A DNA stretch of 64,000 nt from CAMLOF01 sp041913045 (GCA_041913045.1 JAYSGB010000009.1:57582-121581); one strand, 5' to 3'. Counted from the first letter of the stretch, positions 33,689 to 41,597 are shown. Translations and numbers: made by a program. The notes: generated from the sequence alone by a model not told the origin.

Positions 33689-34350
33689 GGCTTGGCAGGG
33701 TGTTCGTTCTTCAGGGCTTCCAGCAGGCCGTGCAGGGGTTGCAGGCGCAGGTCCAGTTCGGCCAGCAGGGCGGCGCGCCAGTCCTGCTCGAAGCGCAGGG
33801 CGGGCGGGGCGGCATCGTCGCTGGCCTGGGCGTGCAACTGCTTGAAGCGCTGTTCCAGGTGGGCTGGCACGGTGGCCAGTAGTTTGTGTTCGTGGACGTC
33901 AAGCTGCTGCTCCAGCAGCGCATCCAGCGCGGCCAGCTGGCGCAGCGGGCCTGCCGCGCGGGCCAGGGCCTGGCGCAGCCGCGCCCGCAGCGGTGCAATG
34001 GCCGTGACCATCAGCCGCTGCAGTTCGGTGTGGCGGCGGCGGTAGGGGGCAAAGCCCGTCTCCCCGGTTTCGGCGGGCTGGGCCTGTTGCAGCGTGGCGC
34101 TGAGTGAGGCTTGCAGCTTGCGCAATTCATCTTCCAGGGGACCGGTGGCCGCAGGTGCAGGCGTGGGTCGCGCCGCTGGCATGGCCTTGATCGACTGCTG
34201 CGCCGCCTGCAGGCGCACCGCGTCCAGCGGCCCAAGCCACTGGCTCCAGCGCTCTGCCATGTCGCCGACGGGGTCTGCGCTGGGCGCGCTCCCCCATCCG
34301 TCCAGCAGACGGACCAGAGGCGAGCTGGTGAGTGCGTTTGGTGCAGACAT
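33685..34350 (-). CDS. DUF3348-like protein, first gene of the motor-like operon
   Basis: A 221-residue soluble helical protein beginning near ALTSSPLVRLLDGWG. It resembles DUF3348, a family of unknown function that accompanies DUF802 and OmpA genes. Conserved-looking features are the PLEDELRKLQASL helix, the FAPYRRRHTELQRLM segment and the C-terminal RFEQDWRAALLAELDLRLQPLHGLLEAL helix. There is no enzymatic motif. ATG 34350 opens the operon; an upstream in-frame extension to 34434 lacks a ribosome-binding site. The stop overlaps the DUF802 start by ATGA. Confidence 0.78.
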   Translation of the reverse strand: MSAPNALTSSPLVRLLDGWGSAPSADPVGDMAERWSQWLGPLDAVRLQAAQQSIKAMPAARPTPAPAATGPLEDELRKLQASLSATLQQAQPAETGETGFAPYRRRHTELQRLMVTAIAPLRARLRQALARAAGPLRQLAALDALLEQQLDVHEHKLLATVPAHLEQRFKQLHAQASDDAAPPALRFEQDWRAALLAELDLRLQPLHGLLEALKNEHPAKP

Positions 34351-34417
34351 GTGATGTGGCCACCCGGCCGGGGGCCAGGCGTCAGGCGGTGTGGATATTG
34401 ATCTGCCCAATGAACAA

Positions 34418-34446
34418 AGGCTTGCGCTGTTCAATAACGCAAGCCT
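34418..34446. repeat. 9-bp inverted repeat in the divergent promoter region
   Basis: AGGCTTGCG and CGCAAGCCT form a perfect 9-bp stem around an 11-base loop. It sits between the leftward motor-like operon (start 34350) and the rightward ParB-like gene (start 34534). No T tract follows on either strand, so an operator or mRNA leader structure is likelier than a terminator. Confidence 0.6.
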
Positions 34447-34533
34447 CGGGTTTGTCTGGGGGCAAGGCGATTTTAGTGCAGGCCGAAGGGGCCCCTACAA
34501 TCCGGCCCCTTGTCTTAGCCAGCCTCCGTCGTC

Positions 34534-35436
34534 ATGAACATCGTCGTCAACCCCGACCTCAAAGCCTATATCGACCCCCTCACGCCCGACGAATACGCCG
34601 CGCTGGAACGCAGTCTGCTCACCGAAGGTTGCCGCGATGCCCTGGTGCTGTGGGGCGACATGCTGGTGGACGGCCACAACCGCCACGAGATCTGCACCAA
34701 GCACAACCTGCCGTTCAACACGGTGCAGAGCCAGCTGTTCAAGACCATAGAAGACGTGCACCTGTGGATGATCGACCAGCATCTGGGGCGCCGCAGTGTG
34801 TCGGACTTCCAGCGCGGTGTGCTGGCGCTGCGCAAGCGCGAGATCGTCGATCGCAAGCGCGCCAGCTTCCTGGCCGAAGCCACAGCCAAGGCACCTGCAG
34901 AAGCCGCTGACGACCAGGCGGGCGGCGACCTGCCCTGGGAAGGCGAACCCACGCCCGCCATTGCGGCATTGACCCAGCCGCTCAAGAGCCGCGAAGACAT
35001 TGCCAAGGCAGCGCGCATTTCGAGCAGCCAGGTCGCACTCATCGAAAAAATCCACAAACAGGCCGAACCCGAGGTGGTGGCGGCCGTGAAGGCCGGGGCC
35101 TTGTCGCTCAACGCTGCCGCTGCTGTGGCTACCCTGCCGCCCGAGGAACAAAAGCAAGCCGCTACCGGTGGCGCGGGCGAACTCAAACAGGCCGCCAAGC
35201 GCGTGCGCGACGCCAAGCGCAAACACCGCGAGTCGCAAAAGCCCGAGGGTGAAGCCAGCGGCACTGCTGCGGATGACATGGCCGCAGCCCCCTTGAGTGA
35301 CGAGGCCGAGGCCGAACTCCAGCGCCTGCGCAAGCAGGTTGATCAGCTCACTGCCGAGAACAAGCAACTGCGCCAGCAGGTGGCCAATTTGCTTGCCAAG
35401 CAACTGCCGCCGAATTTCGCTGCTTCGGCCGAATAA
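34534..35436 (+). CDS. ParB-like N-terminal domain protein, stand-alone
   Basis: A 300-residue protein with a ParB/Srx-like N-terminal fold (about 1-100). The LVLWGDMLVDGHNRHEICTKHNL stretch matches the substrate-pocket region of ParB-type proteins, and the DVHLWMIDQHLGRRSVSDFQRG helices match the linker. A middle helical region could be a KorB/HTH-like module (about 145-200). The C-terminus (about 245-290) is a leucine-rich coiled coil, ELQRLRKQVDQLTAENKQLR. No parA neighbours it, so chromosome partitioning is doubtful; a regulatory DNA-binding role is possible. It is divergent from the motor-like operon. Confidence 0.75.
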   Translation: MNIVVNPDLKAYIDPLTPDEYAALERSLLTEGCRDALVLWGDMLVDGHNRHEICTKHNLPFNTVQSQLFKTIEDVHLWMIDQHLGRRSVSDFQRGVLALRKREIVDRKRASFLAEATAKAPAEAADDQAGGDLPWEGEPTPAIAALTQPLKSREDIAKAARISSSQVALIEKIHKQAEPEVVAAVKAGALSLNAAAAVATLPPEEQKQAATGGAGELKQAAKRVRDAKRKHRESQKPEGEASGTAADDMAAAPLSDEAEAELQRLRKQVDQLTAENKQLRQQVANLLAKQLPPNFAASAE

Positions 35437-35455
35437 GCCCTGCCAATGCCGTGCC

Positions 35456-35506
35456 TTGACACGGCTTTGTCACATATTTATGCAATAATTCAACAAATAT
35501 TGAATT
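35456..35506 (+). promoter_or_regulatory. Promoter and ArsR-type operator of the arsenic operon
   Basis: An exact TTGACA (35456-35461) is followed at 17 bases by a weak -10-like TATGCA (35479-35484). Directly downstream is a perfect inverted repeat AATTCAA-N6-TTGAATT (35487-35506), an AT-rich palindrome of the type bound by ArsR/SmtB repressors. It ends 16 bases before the first gene of the operon, where a bound repressor would block transcription. The AT richness stands out from the GC-rich surroundings. Confidence 0.7.
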
Positions 35507-35522
35507 AAATTGCAAACGAGGC

Positions 35523-36572
35523 ATGAACATGAAAGTAGGCATCAACGGCATGGGGCGCATTGGCAGGCTGGCATTGCGCGCGGCTTTCGGCGCCGCCGAA
35601 CGGCAGGCAGACGACCCCCGTGCTGGCAACCGGCTGGAGGTGGTGCACCTCAACGAACTGAAAGGCGGGGCGGCGGCCACCGCGCACCTGCTGGCCTTCG
35701 ACACCGTGCAAGGCAAGTGGCGCGAGAACATCCGCGCCGAGGGTGACGATGCCATCCTGATCGGTGACAAGCGGCTTTCCTTCAGCAGCCATGCCAGCCC
35801 GGCCGATATTCCCTGGGGCGAGCTGGGCGTGGACGTGGTGCTGGAATGCACCGGCAAGTTCCTGACGCCCGAAACGCTGCAAGGCCACCTGGACCGCGGC
35901 GCCAAGCGCGTGATCGTGGCCGCGCCGGTGAAGGTAGGCGACGTGCTCAACATCGTGGTTGGTGTGAACGAACAGCTGTACGACCCGGCTGCCAACCGCA
36001 TCGTCACCGCCGCGAGCTGCACCACCAACTGCCTGGCCCCCGTGGTGAAGGTGGTGCACGAGAAGATCGGCATCCGCCATGGGCAGATCACCACCATCCA
36101 CGACCCCACCAACACCAACTTGGTGGTGGACGCCCCGCACAAAGACCTGCGCCGTGCCCGCAGCGCCATGGCCAGCCTGGCCCCCACCACCACGGGCAGC
36201 GCCACGGCCATTGCGCTCATCTACCCCGAACTCAAGGGCAAGCTCAACGGCCACGCAGTGCGCGCGCCCGTGCTCAACGCCTCGCTCACCGACTGCGTGT
36301 TCGAACTGCAGCGCACCACCACGCCCGAAGAGGTGAACGCCCTGTTCAAGGAAGCGGCGCAAACCTACCTGGCGGGCATTCTGGGGTACGAGGAGCGCCC
36401 CCTGGTCAGCGCCGACTATGCCCGCGACACGCGCAGCTCCATCGTTGACGCCCCCTCCACCATGGTGACTGACGGCACCCTGCTCAAGGTCTATGCCTGG
36501 TACGACAACGAAATGGGCTACGCCTGCCGCATGGTGGACCTGGCCGGCCACATGAACAACGTGGGCATCTGA
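35523..36572 (+). CDS. ArsJ-associated glyceraldehyde-3-phosphate dehydrogenase
   Basis: A 349-residue phosphorylating GAPDH. It has the Rossmann start VGINGMGRIGRL and catalytic Cys166 in ASCTTNCLAP. In arsJ operons this enzyme uses arsenate instead of phosphate and makes 1-arseno-3-phosphoglycerate, which ArsJ exports and which decays outside. The downstream arsJ starts 2 bases after its stop, supporting this role rather than central glycolysis. ATG codons at 35523 and 35529 are both possible. An ArsR-type operator lies just upstream. Confidence 0.92.
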   Translation: MNMKVGINGMGRIGRLALRAAFGAAERQADDPRAGNRLEVVHLNELKGGAAATAHLLAFDTVQGKWRENIRAEGDDAILIGDKRLSFSSHASPADIPWGELGVDVVLECTGKFLTPETLQGHLDRGAKRVIVAAPVKVGDVLNIVVGVNEQLYDPAANRIVTAASCTTNCLAPVVKVVHEKIGIRHGQITTIHDPTNTNLVVDAPHKDLRRARSAMASLAPTTTGSATAIALIYPELKGKLNGHAVRAPVLNASLTDCVFELQRTTTPEEVNALFKEAAQTYLAGILGYEERPLVSADYARDTRSSIVDAPSTMVTDGTLLKVYAWYDNEMGYACRMVDLAGHMNNVGI

Positions 36573-36574
36573 CC

Positions 36575-37816
36575 ATGCAGCACGCTGCGCGCAACTACGC
36601 CATCGTCACGGCCGCCTACTGGGGCTTCACGCTCACCGACGGCGCCCTGCGCATGCTGGTGCTGCTGCACTTCTACCAGCTGGGGTATTCGCCCTTCACC
36701 CTGGCCTTCCTGTTCCTTCTGTACGAAGCCGCTGGGGTGCTGGCTAACCTGATAGGGGGCTGGCTGGCCACGCGCTACGGCATCACCCGCATGCTCACCG
36801 TGGGGCTGCTCACGCAGATCACCGGCTTTACGCTGTTGTCGTTGCTCAACCCGGCCTGGACGGCGGCGCTGTCGGTGGCCTGGGTGGTGGTGGCGCAAGG
36901 TGTTTGCGGCGTGGCCAAGGACCTGACCAAAACCGCCAGCAAATCTGCCATCAAGGTGACGCAGGCAGCGGCAAAGGAACAAGACAACGGCCAGCTGTTC
37001 AAGTGGGTGGCCTGGTTCACTGGCAGCAAGAACGCGATGAAGGGCTTCGGCTTCTTCCTGGGCGGCGTGCTGTTGCAGACGCTGGGCTTTCAGGGCTCGC
37101 TGTGGTTGATGGCCGCATTGCTGGCCGTGGTGCTGGCAGGGGTGGTCTCCTCGCTGCCCCGGATGATGGGCAAAAGCAAGGCGTCGAAGTCGGCGAAGGA
37201 ACTGTTTGCCAAGAACGCGGGCATCAATGCCTTGGCGGCCGCCCGCGTGGCGCTGTTCGGCGCGCGCGACGTGTGGTTCGTGGTGGGCGTGCCGGTGTTC
37301 CTGTATTCGCAAGGCTGGAACTTCACCATGGTGGGCGGCTTTCTGGCGGCGTGGACCATCGGTTACGGCCTGGTGCAGGCCCTTGCCCCGCAGATCGTGA
37401 AGCGCAGCGCCGATGGCCTGAGTTCGGAAGTCCCTGCGGCGCGCCGCTGGTCGGCCATGCTCGCCGTCGTGCCAGCCGGGCTGGCCGCGGCGGTTGCTCT
37501 CGGGGCCCCCGCGCTGGAATGGGTCGTGGTGGCTGGGCTGGCCTTGTTCGGCTTTGCGTTCGCCGTGAACTCGTCCGTCCATTCCTACCTGGTGCTGGCC
37601 TATGCAGGCAGCGAGAAGGCCGCCGAGGACGTGGGCTTCTATTACGCCGCCAATGCGCTGGGCCGCTTCCTGGGCACGCTGCTGTCGGGCCTGTTGTACC
37701 AGTGGGGTGGGTTGTTGTACGCCTTGATGGGGTCGGCAGTGATGCTGGCCGTCTGTTGGCTCGTCACGCTCAACCTGCCTACCCGTGCGCAGCAGCACAC
37801 CGCGCTTCCATCCTGA
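36575..37816 (+). CDS. arsJ: Organoarsenical efflux MFS transporter ArsJ
   Basis: A 413-residue major facilitator with about eleven or twelve membrane helices. The opening YWGFTLTDGALRMLVLLHF and the DLTKTASKSAIK loop are typical of ArsJ. It exports 1-arseno-3-phosphoglycerate made by the upstream GAPDH, giving arsenate resistance without reduction. The two genes are 2 bases apart. A short gap with a strong ribosome-binding site leads to arsR. Confidence 0.93.
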   Translation: MQHAARNYAIVTAAYWGFTLTDGALRMLVLLHFYQLGYSPFTLAFLFLLYEAAGVLANLIGGWLATRYGITRMLTVGLLTQITGFTLLSLLNPAWTAALSVAWVVVAQGVCGVAKDLTKTASKSAIKVTQAAAKEQDNGQLFKWVAWFTGSKNAMKGFGFFLGGVLLQTLGFQGSLWLMAALLAVVLAGVVSSLPRMMGKSKASKSAKELFAKNAGINALAAARVALFGARDVWFVVGVPVFLYSQGWNFTMVGGFLAAWTIGYGLVQALAPQIVKRSADGLSSEVPAARRWSAMLAVVPAGLAAAVALGAPALEWVVVAGLALFGFAFAVNSSVHSYLVLAYAGSEKAAEDVGFYYAANALGRFLGTLLSGLLYQWGGLLYALMGSAVMLAVCWLVTLNLPTRAQQHTALPS

Positions 37817-37826
37817 GGAGATTGCC

Positions 37827-38153
37827 ATGACCGAAGCTGAAGTCGTCAAGGCCCTGGCCGCCCTGGCACAGGAGACGCGCCTGAAACTGTTCCGGCTGCT
37901 GGTGGTGGCCGGTCAGGAGGGGCTGACCCCAGGCCACATGGCCGAATCGTTGGGCGTGTCCACCACGGCACTGTCGTTCCACCTCAAGGAACTCAACAAC
38001 GCTGGGCTCGTGAGTACCCAGCGTGATGGTCGCAACATCATCTACCGGGCCGCCTTTGCGGCGATGAACGACCTGCTGGCCTTCCTGACCGCCGAGTGCT
38101 GCCAGGGGCAACCTTGTCTTGATGTAACCACTGCCACCTGTACCAACTGCTGA
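37827..38153 (+). CDS. arsR: Arsenic-responsive repressor ArsR
   Basis: A 108-residue winged-helix ArsR/SmtB protein. The recognition helix region is STTALSFHLKELNNAGLV and the wing is QRDGRNIIY. The metalloid site appears C-terminal: Cys91-Cys92 with Cys97, as in the Acidithiobacillus-type ArsR. Two further cysteines (105 and 108) could extend the site. TGAGGAG lies seven bases before ATG 37827. As an internal gene of the operon it would autoregulate through the palindrome at 35487-35506. Confidence 0.92.
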   Translation: MTEAEVVKALAALAQETRLKLFRLLVVAGQEGLTPGHMAESLGVSTTALSFHLKELNNAGLVSTQRDGRNIIYRAAFAAMNDLLAFLTAECCQGQPCLDVTTATCTNC

Positions 38154-38163
38154 GGAGGTCTCC

Positions 38164-38658
38164 ATGAAGCGCTTTCACGTCCATCTCCACGTTCAGGACC
38201 TTGCCCAGAGCATGGCCTTCTACAACCGCCTGTTCGCGGCCATGCCCACCCGGGTCGAGGCCGACTACGCCAAGTGGATGCTGGAGGACCCTCCAGTCAA
38301 CTTCGCCATCTCCACCCGGGGCGATGCGCCCGGCATTGACCACCTGGGCATTCAAACCGACAGCGAGCAGGAGTTGCTGGAACTCAAGCAACGGGCGCAG
38401 ACCGCCGACATGGCCTTGCTGGACGAAGGGCAGACCACCTGCTGCTACGCCCGCAGCGAGAAACATTGGGTGACCGACCCCCAAGGCATTGCCTGGGAGC
38501 ACTTCCACACCCTGGGCAACATCCCGGTTTTCCGTGAAAAGCGCGACGAGCCGGTTGCCGCAGCCTGCTGCGCGCCCGGCAGCGTTGCTGCCGAGGACGC
38601 ATCCGCGTGCTGTGCTCCGGCTACTGGTGCCAAAGCTGCTGTCGGCCACTGCTGTTGA
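38164..38658 (+). CDS. arsI: ArsI/CadI-family C-As lyase (VOC dioxygenase)
   Basis: A 164-residue vicinal-oxygen-chelate protein. Iron ligands are probably a His near the N-terminus (5 or 7), His60 and Glu112. The vicinal Cys93-Cys94 pair in TTCCYA is the trivalent-arsenic-binding site of ArsI, which removes the methyl group from methylarsenite. A Cys-rich tail follows, with CCAPG, CCAPA and a final CC, likely binding more metalloid. It starts 10 bases after arsR with a good ribosome-binding site. A cadmium-inducible CadI label is the alternative name for the family. Confidence 0.88.
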   Translation: MKRFHVHLHVQDLAQSMAFYNRLFAAMPTRVEADYAKWMLEDPPVNFAISTRGDAPGIDHLGIQTDSEQELLELKQRAQTADMALLDEGQTTCCYARSEKHWVTDPQGIAWEHFHTLGNIPVFREKRDEPVAAACCAPGSVAAEDASACCAPATGAKAAVGHCC

Positions 38659-38667
38659 GGTTCACAC

Positions 38668-39168
38668 ATGTCTTCTCGTGTCTATAACGTCTTGTTCCTG
38701 TGCACTGGCAATTCGGCGCGCAGCATCATGGCCGAGGCCATCCTGAACCAGCTGGGTGGCGGCATGTTCCGGGGGTACAGCGCCGGCAGCCACCCTGCGG
38801 GCCACGTCAACCCCTATGCCCTGGACCTTCTGCAGCGCAACCGCTTTCGCGTGGAAGGCCTGCGCAGCAAAAGCTGGGACGAATTCGCGCAGCCTGACGC
38901 ACCGGTGATGGACTTCGTTCTGACGGTGTGCGACAAGGCTGCTGGCGAGGTCTGCCCTGTGTGGCCCGGCCAACCCTTGTCTGCTCATTGGGGGGTGGAG
39001 GACCCGGTTCAGGCAGGGGGCTCCGAGGATGATCGCCAAAGAGCCTTTGCCAGTGCGTTCATGACCCTGCGCACCCGCGTTGCGCTGCTGGTCAACTTAC
39101 CTATCGAAAAGCTTGATAGGCTCTCGCTGCAAAAAGAACTGCAAAGCATTGCGGCGCAGCGCGGCTGA
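38668..39168 (+). CDS. arsC: Arsenate reductase, low-molecular-weight phosphatase (thioredoxin) type
   Basis: A 166-residue protein with the LMW tyrosine-phosphatase P-loop LCTGNSARS (nucleophile Cys12). Cys88 and Cys96 (VCDKAAGEVC) form the redox relay that thioredoxin resets in this ArsC family. It converts arsenate to arsenite in the cytoplasm. The next gene but one is an unrelated glutaredoxin-type ArsC, so the operon carries both known bacterial chemistries. An unusual C-terminal extension of about 30 residues is present. Confidence 0.92.
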   Translation: MSSRVYNVLFLCTGNSARSIMAEAILNQLGGGMFRGYSAGSHPAGHVNPYALDLLQRNRFRVEGLRSKSWDEFAQPDAPVMDFVLTVCDKAAGEVCPVWPGQPLSAHWGVEDPVQAGGSEDDRQRAFASAFMTLRTRVALLVNLPIEKLDRLSLQKELQSIAAQRG

Positions 39169-39240
39169 CCGTTGCAACTGCTGTTAGCCGGGCCAGGCCT
39201 GCAAGGGCTTGGCTTCTTTCGTTTCAGGATAGGGTGGAAT

Positions 39241-40263
39241 ATGGGTTTGTTTGAGCGATTCTTGACCGTGTGGGTCGCGCTGGGCATAGGCGCTGGCGTG
39301 TTTCTGGGCCTGTGGTTGCCGGGTGTTTTCGAGGTTGTTGCAGCGCTGGAATACGCCCAGGTCAACCTGGTGGTGGCAGTCTTCATCTGGGTGATGATCT
39401 ACCCCATGATGATCCAGATCGACTGGCACGCGGTCAAGGACGTGGGCAAGCGCCCGCAGGGCCTGCTGCTTACCCTGGTGGTCAACTGGCTCATCAAACC
39501 GTTCACCATGGCGGCCCTTGGCGTGCTGTTCTTTCAGTACCTGTTCGCGCCCTGGGTCGATCCGCAATCGGCCAGCGAATACATCGCAGGCATGATTCTG
39601 CTGGGGGTGGCGCCATGCACGGCCATGGTCTTTGTCTGGAGCCAACTGGTCAAGGGTGATGCGAACTACACCCTCGTGCAGGTGTCGGTCAACGACCTCA
39701 TCATGGTCTTCGCTTTCGCCCCCATTGCTGCTTTTTTGCTGGGCGTGACCAACGTTACGGTGCCGTGGGAGACGCTGGTGCTGTCCACCGTGCTGTACGT
39801 GGTGCTGCCGCTGGCTGCGGGCATGCTTACCCGCCACCTGTTGCTGCGGCGTTCACAGCAGGCACTCACGGCTTACGTCGCAGCGCTCAAACCCTGGTCT
39901 GTCGTGGGCTTGATTGCCACCGTGGTGCTGTTGTTCGGCTTTCAGGCCACAACCATCGTGGCACAGCCGCTGGTCATTGTTCTGATTGCGGTGCCCCTTA
40001 TCCTGCAGTCCTACGGCATCTTCTTCATTGGCTGGTGGGGCGCACGCATGCTGAAGCTGCCGCACGATGTGGCGGGCCCGGCGTGCCTTATCGGTACGTC
40101 CAACTTCTTTGAACTGGCGGTGGCCGTGGCCATTTCGCTGTTCGGCTTGAATTCCGGCGCAGCGCTGGCTACCGTGGTGGGCGTGCTGGTGGAAGTGCCG
40201 GTGATGCTGTCGCTGGTGGCTATCGTGAATGCCCGGCGCCCCAACAACCTGACCCATGGGTGA
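39241..40263 (+). CDS. acr3: Arsenite efflux transporter Acr3
   Basis: A 340-residue membrane protein with ten predicted helices. Signatures include LGVAPCTAMVFVWSQLVKGD with the conserved Cys needed for arsenite transport, and the GTSNFFELAVAVAISLFGLNSGAALATVVGVLVEVP region. It expels arsenite using the membrane potential. The ATG at 39241 follows AGGGTGG and gives the typical N-terminus; a frame extending to 39172 is not needed. It overlaps the following arsC region closely. Confidence 0.93.
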   Translation: MGLFERFLTVWVALGIGAGVFLGLWLPGVFEVVAALEYAQVNLVVAVFIWVMIYPMMIQIDWHAVKDVGKRPQGLLLTLVVNWLIKPFTMAALGVLFFQYLFAPWVDPQSASEYIAGMILLGVAPCTAMVFVWSQLVKGDANYTLVQVSVNDLIMVFAFAPIAAFLLGVTNVTVPWETLVLSTVLYVVLPLAAGMLTRHLLLRRSQQALTAYVAALKPWSVVGLIATVVLLFGFQATTIVAQPLVIVLIAVPLILQSYGIFFIGWWGARMLKLPHDVAGPACLIGTSNFFELAVAVAISLFGLNSGAALATVVGVLVEVPVMLSLVAIVNARRPNNLTHG

Positions 40264-40267
40264 CAAC

Positions 40268-40702
40268 ATGAGCAACATCACCATTTATCACAACCCCAAA
40301 TGCGGCACGTCGCGCAACGTGCTGGCCATGATCCGCAACAGCGGCGTCGAACCCACGGTGGTTGAATACCTGAAAACCCCACCCGGCAAAGGGGAGCTTC
40401 AAGCGCTGCTCCAACGCATGGGCGTTGGCGTGCGCGAAGTGCTGCGCCAGAAGGGCACGCCCTTTGACGAACTGGACCTGGGCAACCCGAAGTGGAGCGA
40501 CGACGAGTTGCTGGACTTCATCGGCCAGCATCCTGTGCTGTTGAACCGCCCCATCGTCGCCACGCCATTGGGGGCCAGATTGTGCAGGCCTTCAGAGGCG
40601 GTGCTGGACATCCTGCCCAACCCCCAGCAGGGCCCTTTCACCAAGGAAGACGGCGAAGTGGTCATCGATGAGGTGGGGCGTCGTGTGCCGGTGGAAAAAT
40701 AG
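40268..40702 (+). CDS. arsC: Arsenate reductase, glutaredoxin type
   Basis: A 144-residue ArsC of the ArsC/Spx fold. The catalytic Cys12 is in YHNPKCGTSRN, and the PIVATPLGARLCRP arginine motif matches the substrate pocket. It reduces arsenate with glutathione and glutaredoxin. Start ATG 40268 gives the family's exact N-terminus; an ATG at 40256 inside acr3 is in frame. It is the last gene of the arsenic operon. Confidence 0.93.
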   Translation: MSNITIYHNPKCGTSRNVLAMIRNSGVEPTVVEYLKTPPGKGELQALLQRMGVGVREVLRQKGTPFDELDLGNPKWSDDELLDFIGQHPVLLNRPIVATPLGARLCRPSEAVLDILPNPQQGPFTKEDGEVVIDEVGRRVPVEK

Positions 40703-40760
40703 TCAGGCTTGCCGTCTGCGGAAACATTTCGTAAATTTCGGAATGTCAGTCCCAAAATAG

Positions 40761-41597
40761 TTGTTTCTTTGTGCATGCCACTGGCGCTATGCTGGCGGGC
40801 TTTTTTGCCTTTCGGCACCACTCAACTTACCTCCCCGCACCATAGAATTTCTGTTCGACCCCAACATCTGGATCGCCTTCGCGATGCTCACCGCCCTTGA
40901 GATCGTGCTCGGGGTCGACAACATCATCTTCATTTCCATTCTGGTGGGGCGCCTCCCGCCCGATGTGCGCGACAAGGCACGCCGTCTGGGCCTGGGTTTT
41001 GCCATGATCTCGCGCCTGCTGTTGCTGGCGTCGCTCAGCTGGGTCATGGGCCTGAAGGCAGAGCTGTTCAATGTGTTCGACCATAGCATCAGCGGGCGCG
41101 ATCTGGTGCTTCTGGCAGGCGGCCTGTTCCTGCTGTACAAGGCCTCGCACGAAATCTTCGTTGAGGTGGAAGCCCGCGAGGAAGATGGCCCTGGTGAGAC
41201 CGACCCCGGTGCCATCAAGGCCGGTGGCACCCGCCTGTTCTGGAGCATCATCGCCCAGATCGCGGTCATCGACATCGTCTTCTCCCTGGACTCCGTCATC
41301 ACCGCTGTGGGTATGGTAGACAACCTGGGCGTCATGGTTGCCGCCGTGGTCTCTGCCGTGGCCGTCATGTTGTTTGCCGCCAAGCCCATTGGTGAGTTCG
41401 TGGATCGTCACCCGTCAGTCAAGGTGCTGGCCCTGGCGTTTCTGGTAATGGTGGGTATGGCGCTGACGGGCGAAGCGTTTGAAATGCACGTGCCCAAAGG
41501 CTACATCTACGCCGCCATGGCGTTCTCGCTGGCGGTGGAAGCCCTCAATATCCGTGCGCGCACCAAGCGCATGGCCAGCCGGGCTGCAGCCAGGTGA
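40761..41597 (+). CDS. TerC family integral membrane protein
   Basis: A membrane protein with seven or so helices. The TerC hallmarks are EIVLGVDNIIFISIL and DIVFSLDSVITAVGM, each with acidic residues in the membrane thought to handle divalent metal such as manganese. Homologues begin at the residue aligned with EFLFDPNIW, but here the codon before that Glu is ATA (40842-40844), not ATG. The only ordinary upstream start is TTG 40761, which would add 27 odd residues; ATG 40884 would cut into the first helix. No ribosome-binding site settles it. The gene overlaps creA at TGATG. Confidence 0.85.
   Translation: MFLCACHWRYAGGLFCLSAPLNLPPRTIEFLFDPNIWIAFAMLTALEIVLGVDNIIFISILVGRLPPDVRDKARRLGLGFAMISRLLLLASLSWVMGLKAELFNVFDHSISGRDLVLLAGGLFLLYKASHEIFVEVEAREEDGPGETDPGAIKAGGTRLFWSIIAQIAVIDIVFSLDSVITAVGMVDNLGVMVAAVVSAVAVMLFAAKPIGEFVDRHPSVKVLALAFLVMVGMALTGEAFEMHVPKGYIYAAMAFSLAVEALNIRARTKRMASRAAAR

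Noticed and set aside
30274..34350. Calling the channel operon a Zorya defence system
   Set aside because: The ZorA/ZorB-like architecture is there, but no ZorC, ZorD (helicase-nuclease) or ZorE gene is adjacent. DUF2894 and DUF3348 are found instead. Similarity to TolQR is equally good.
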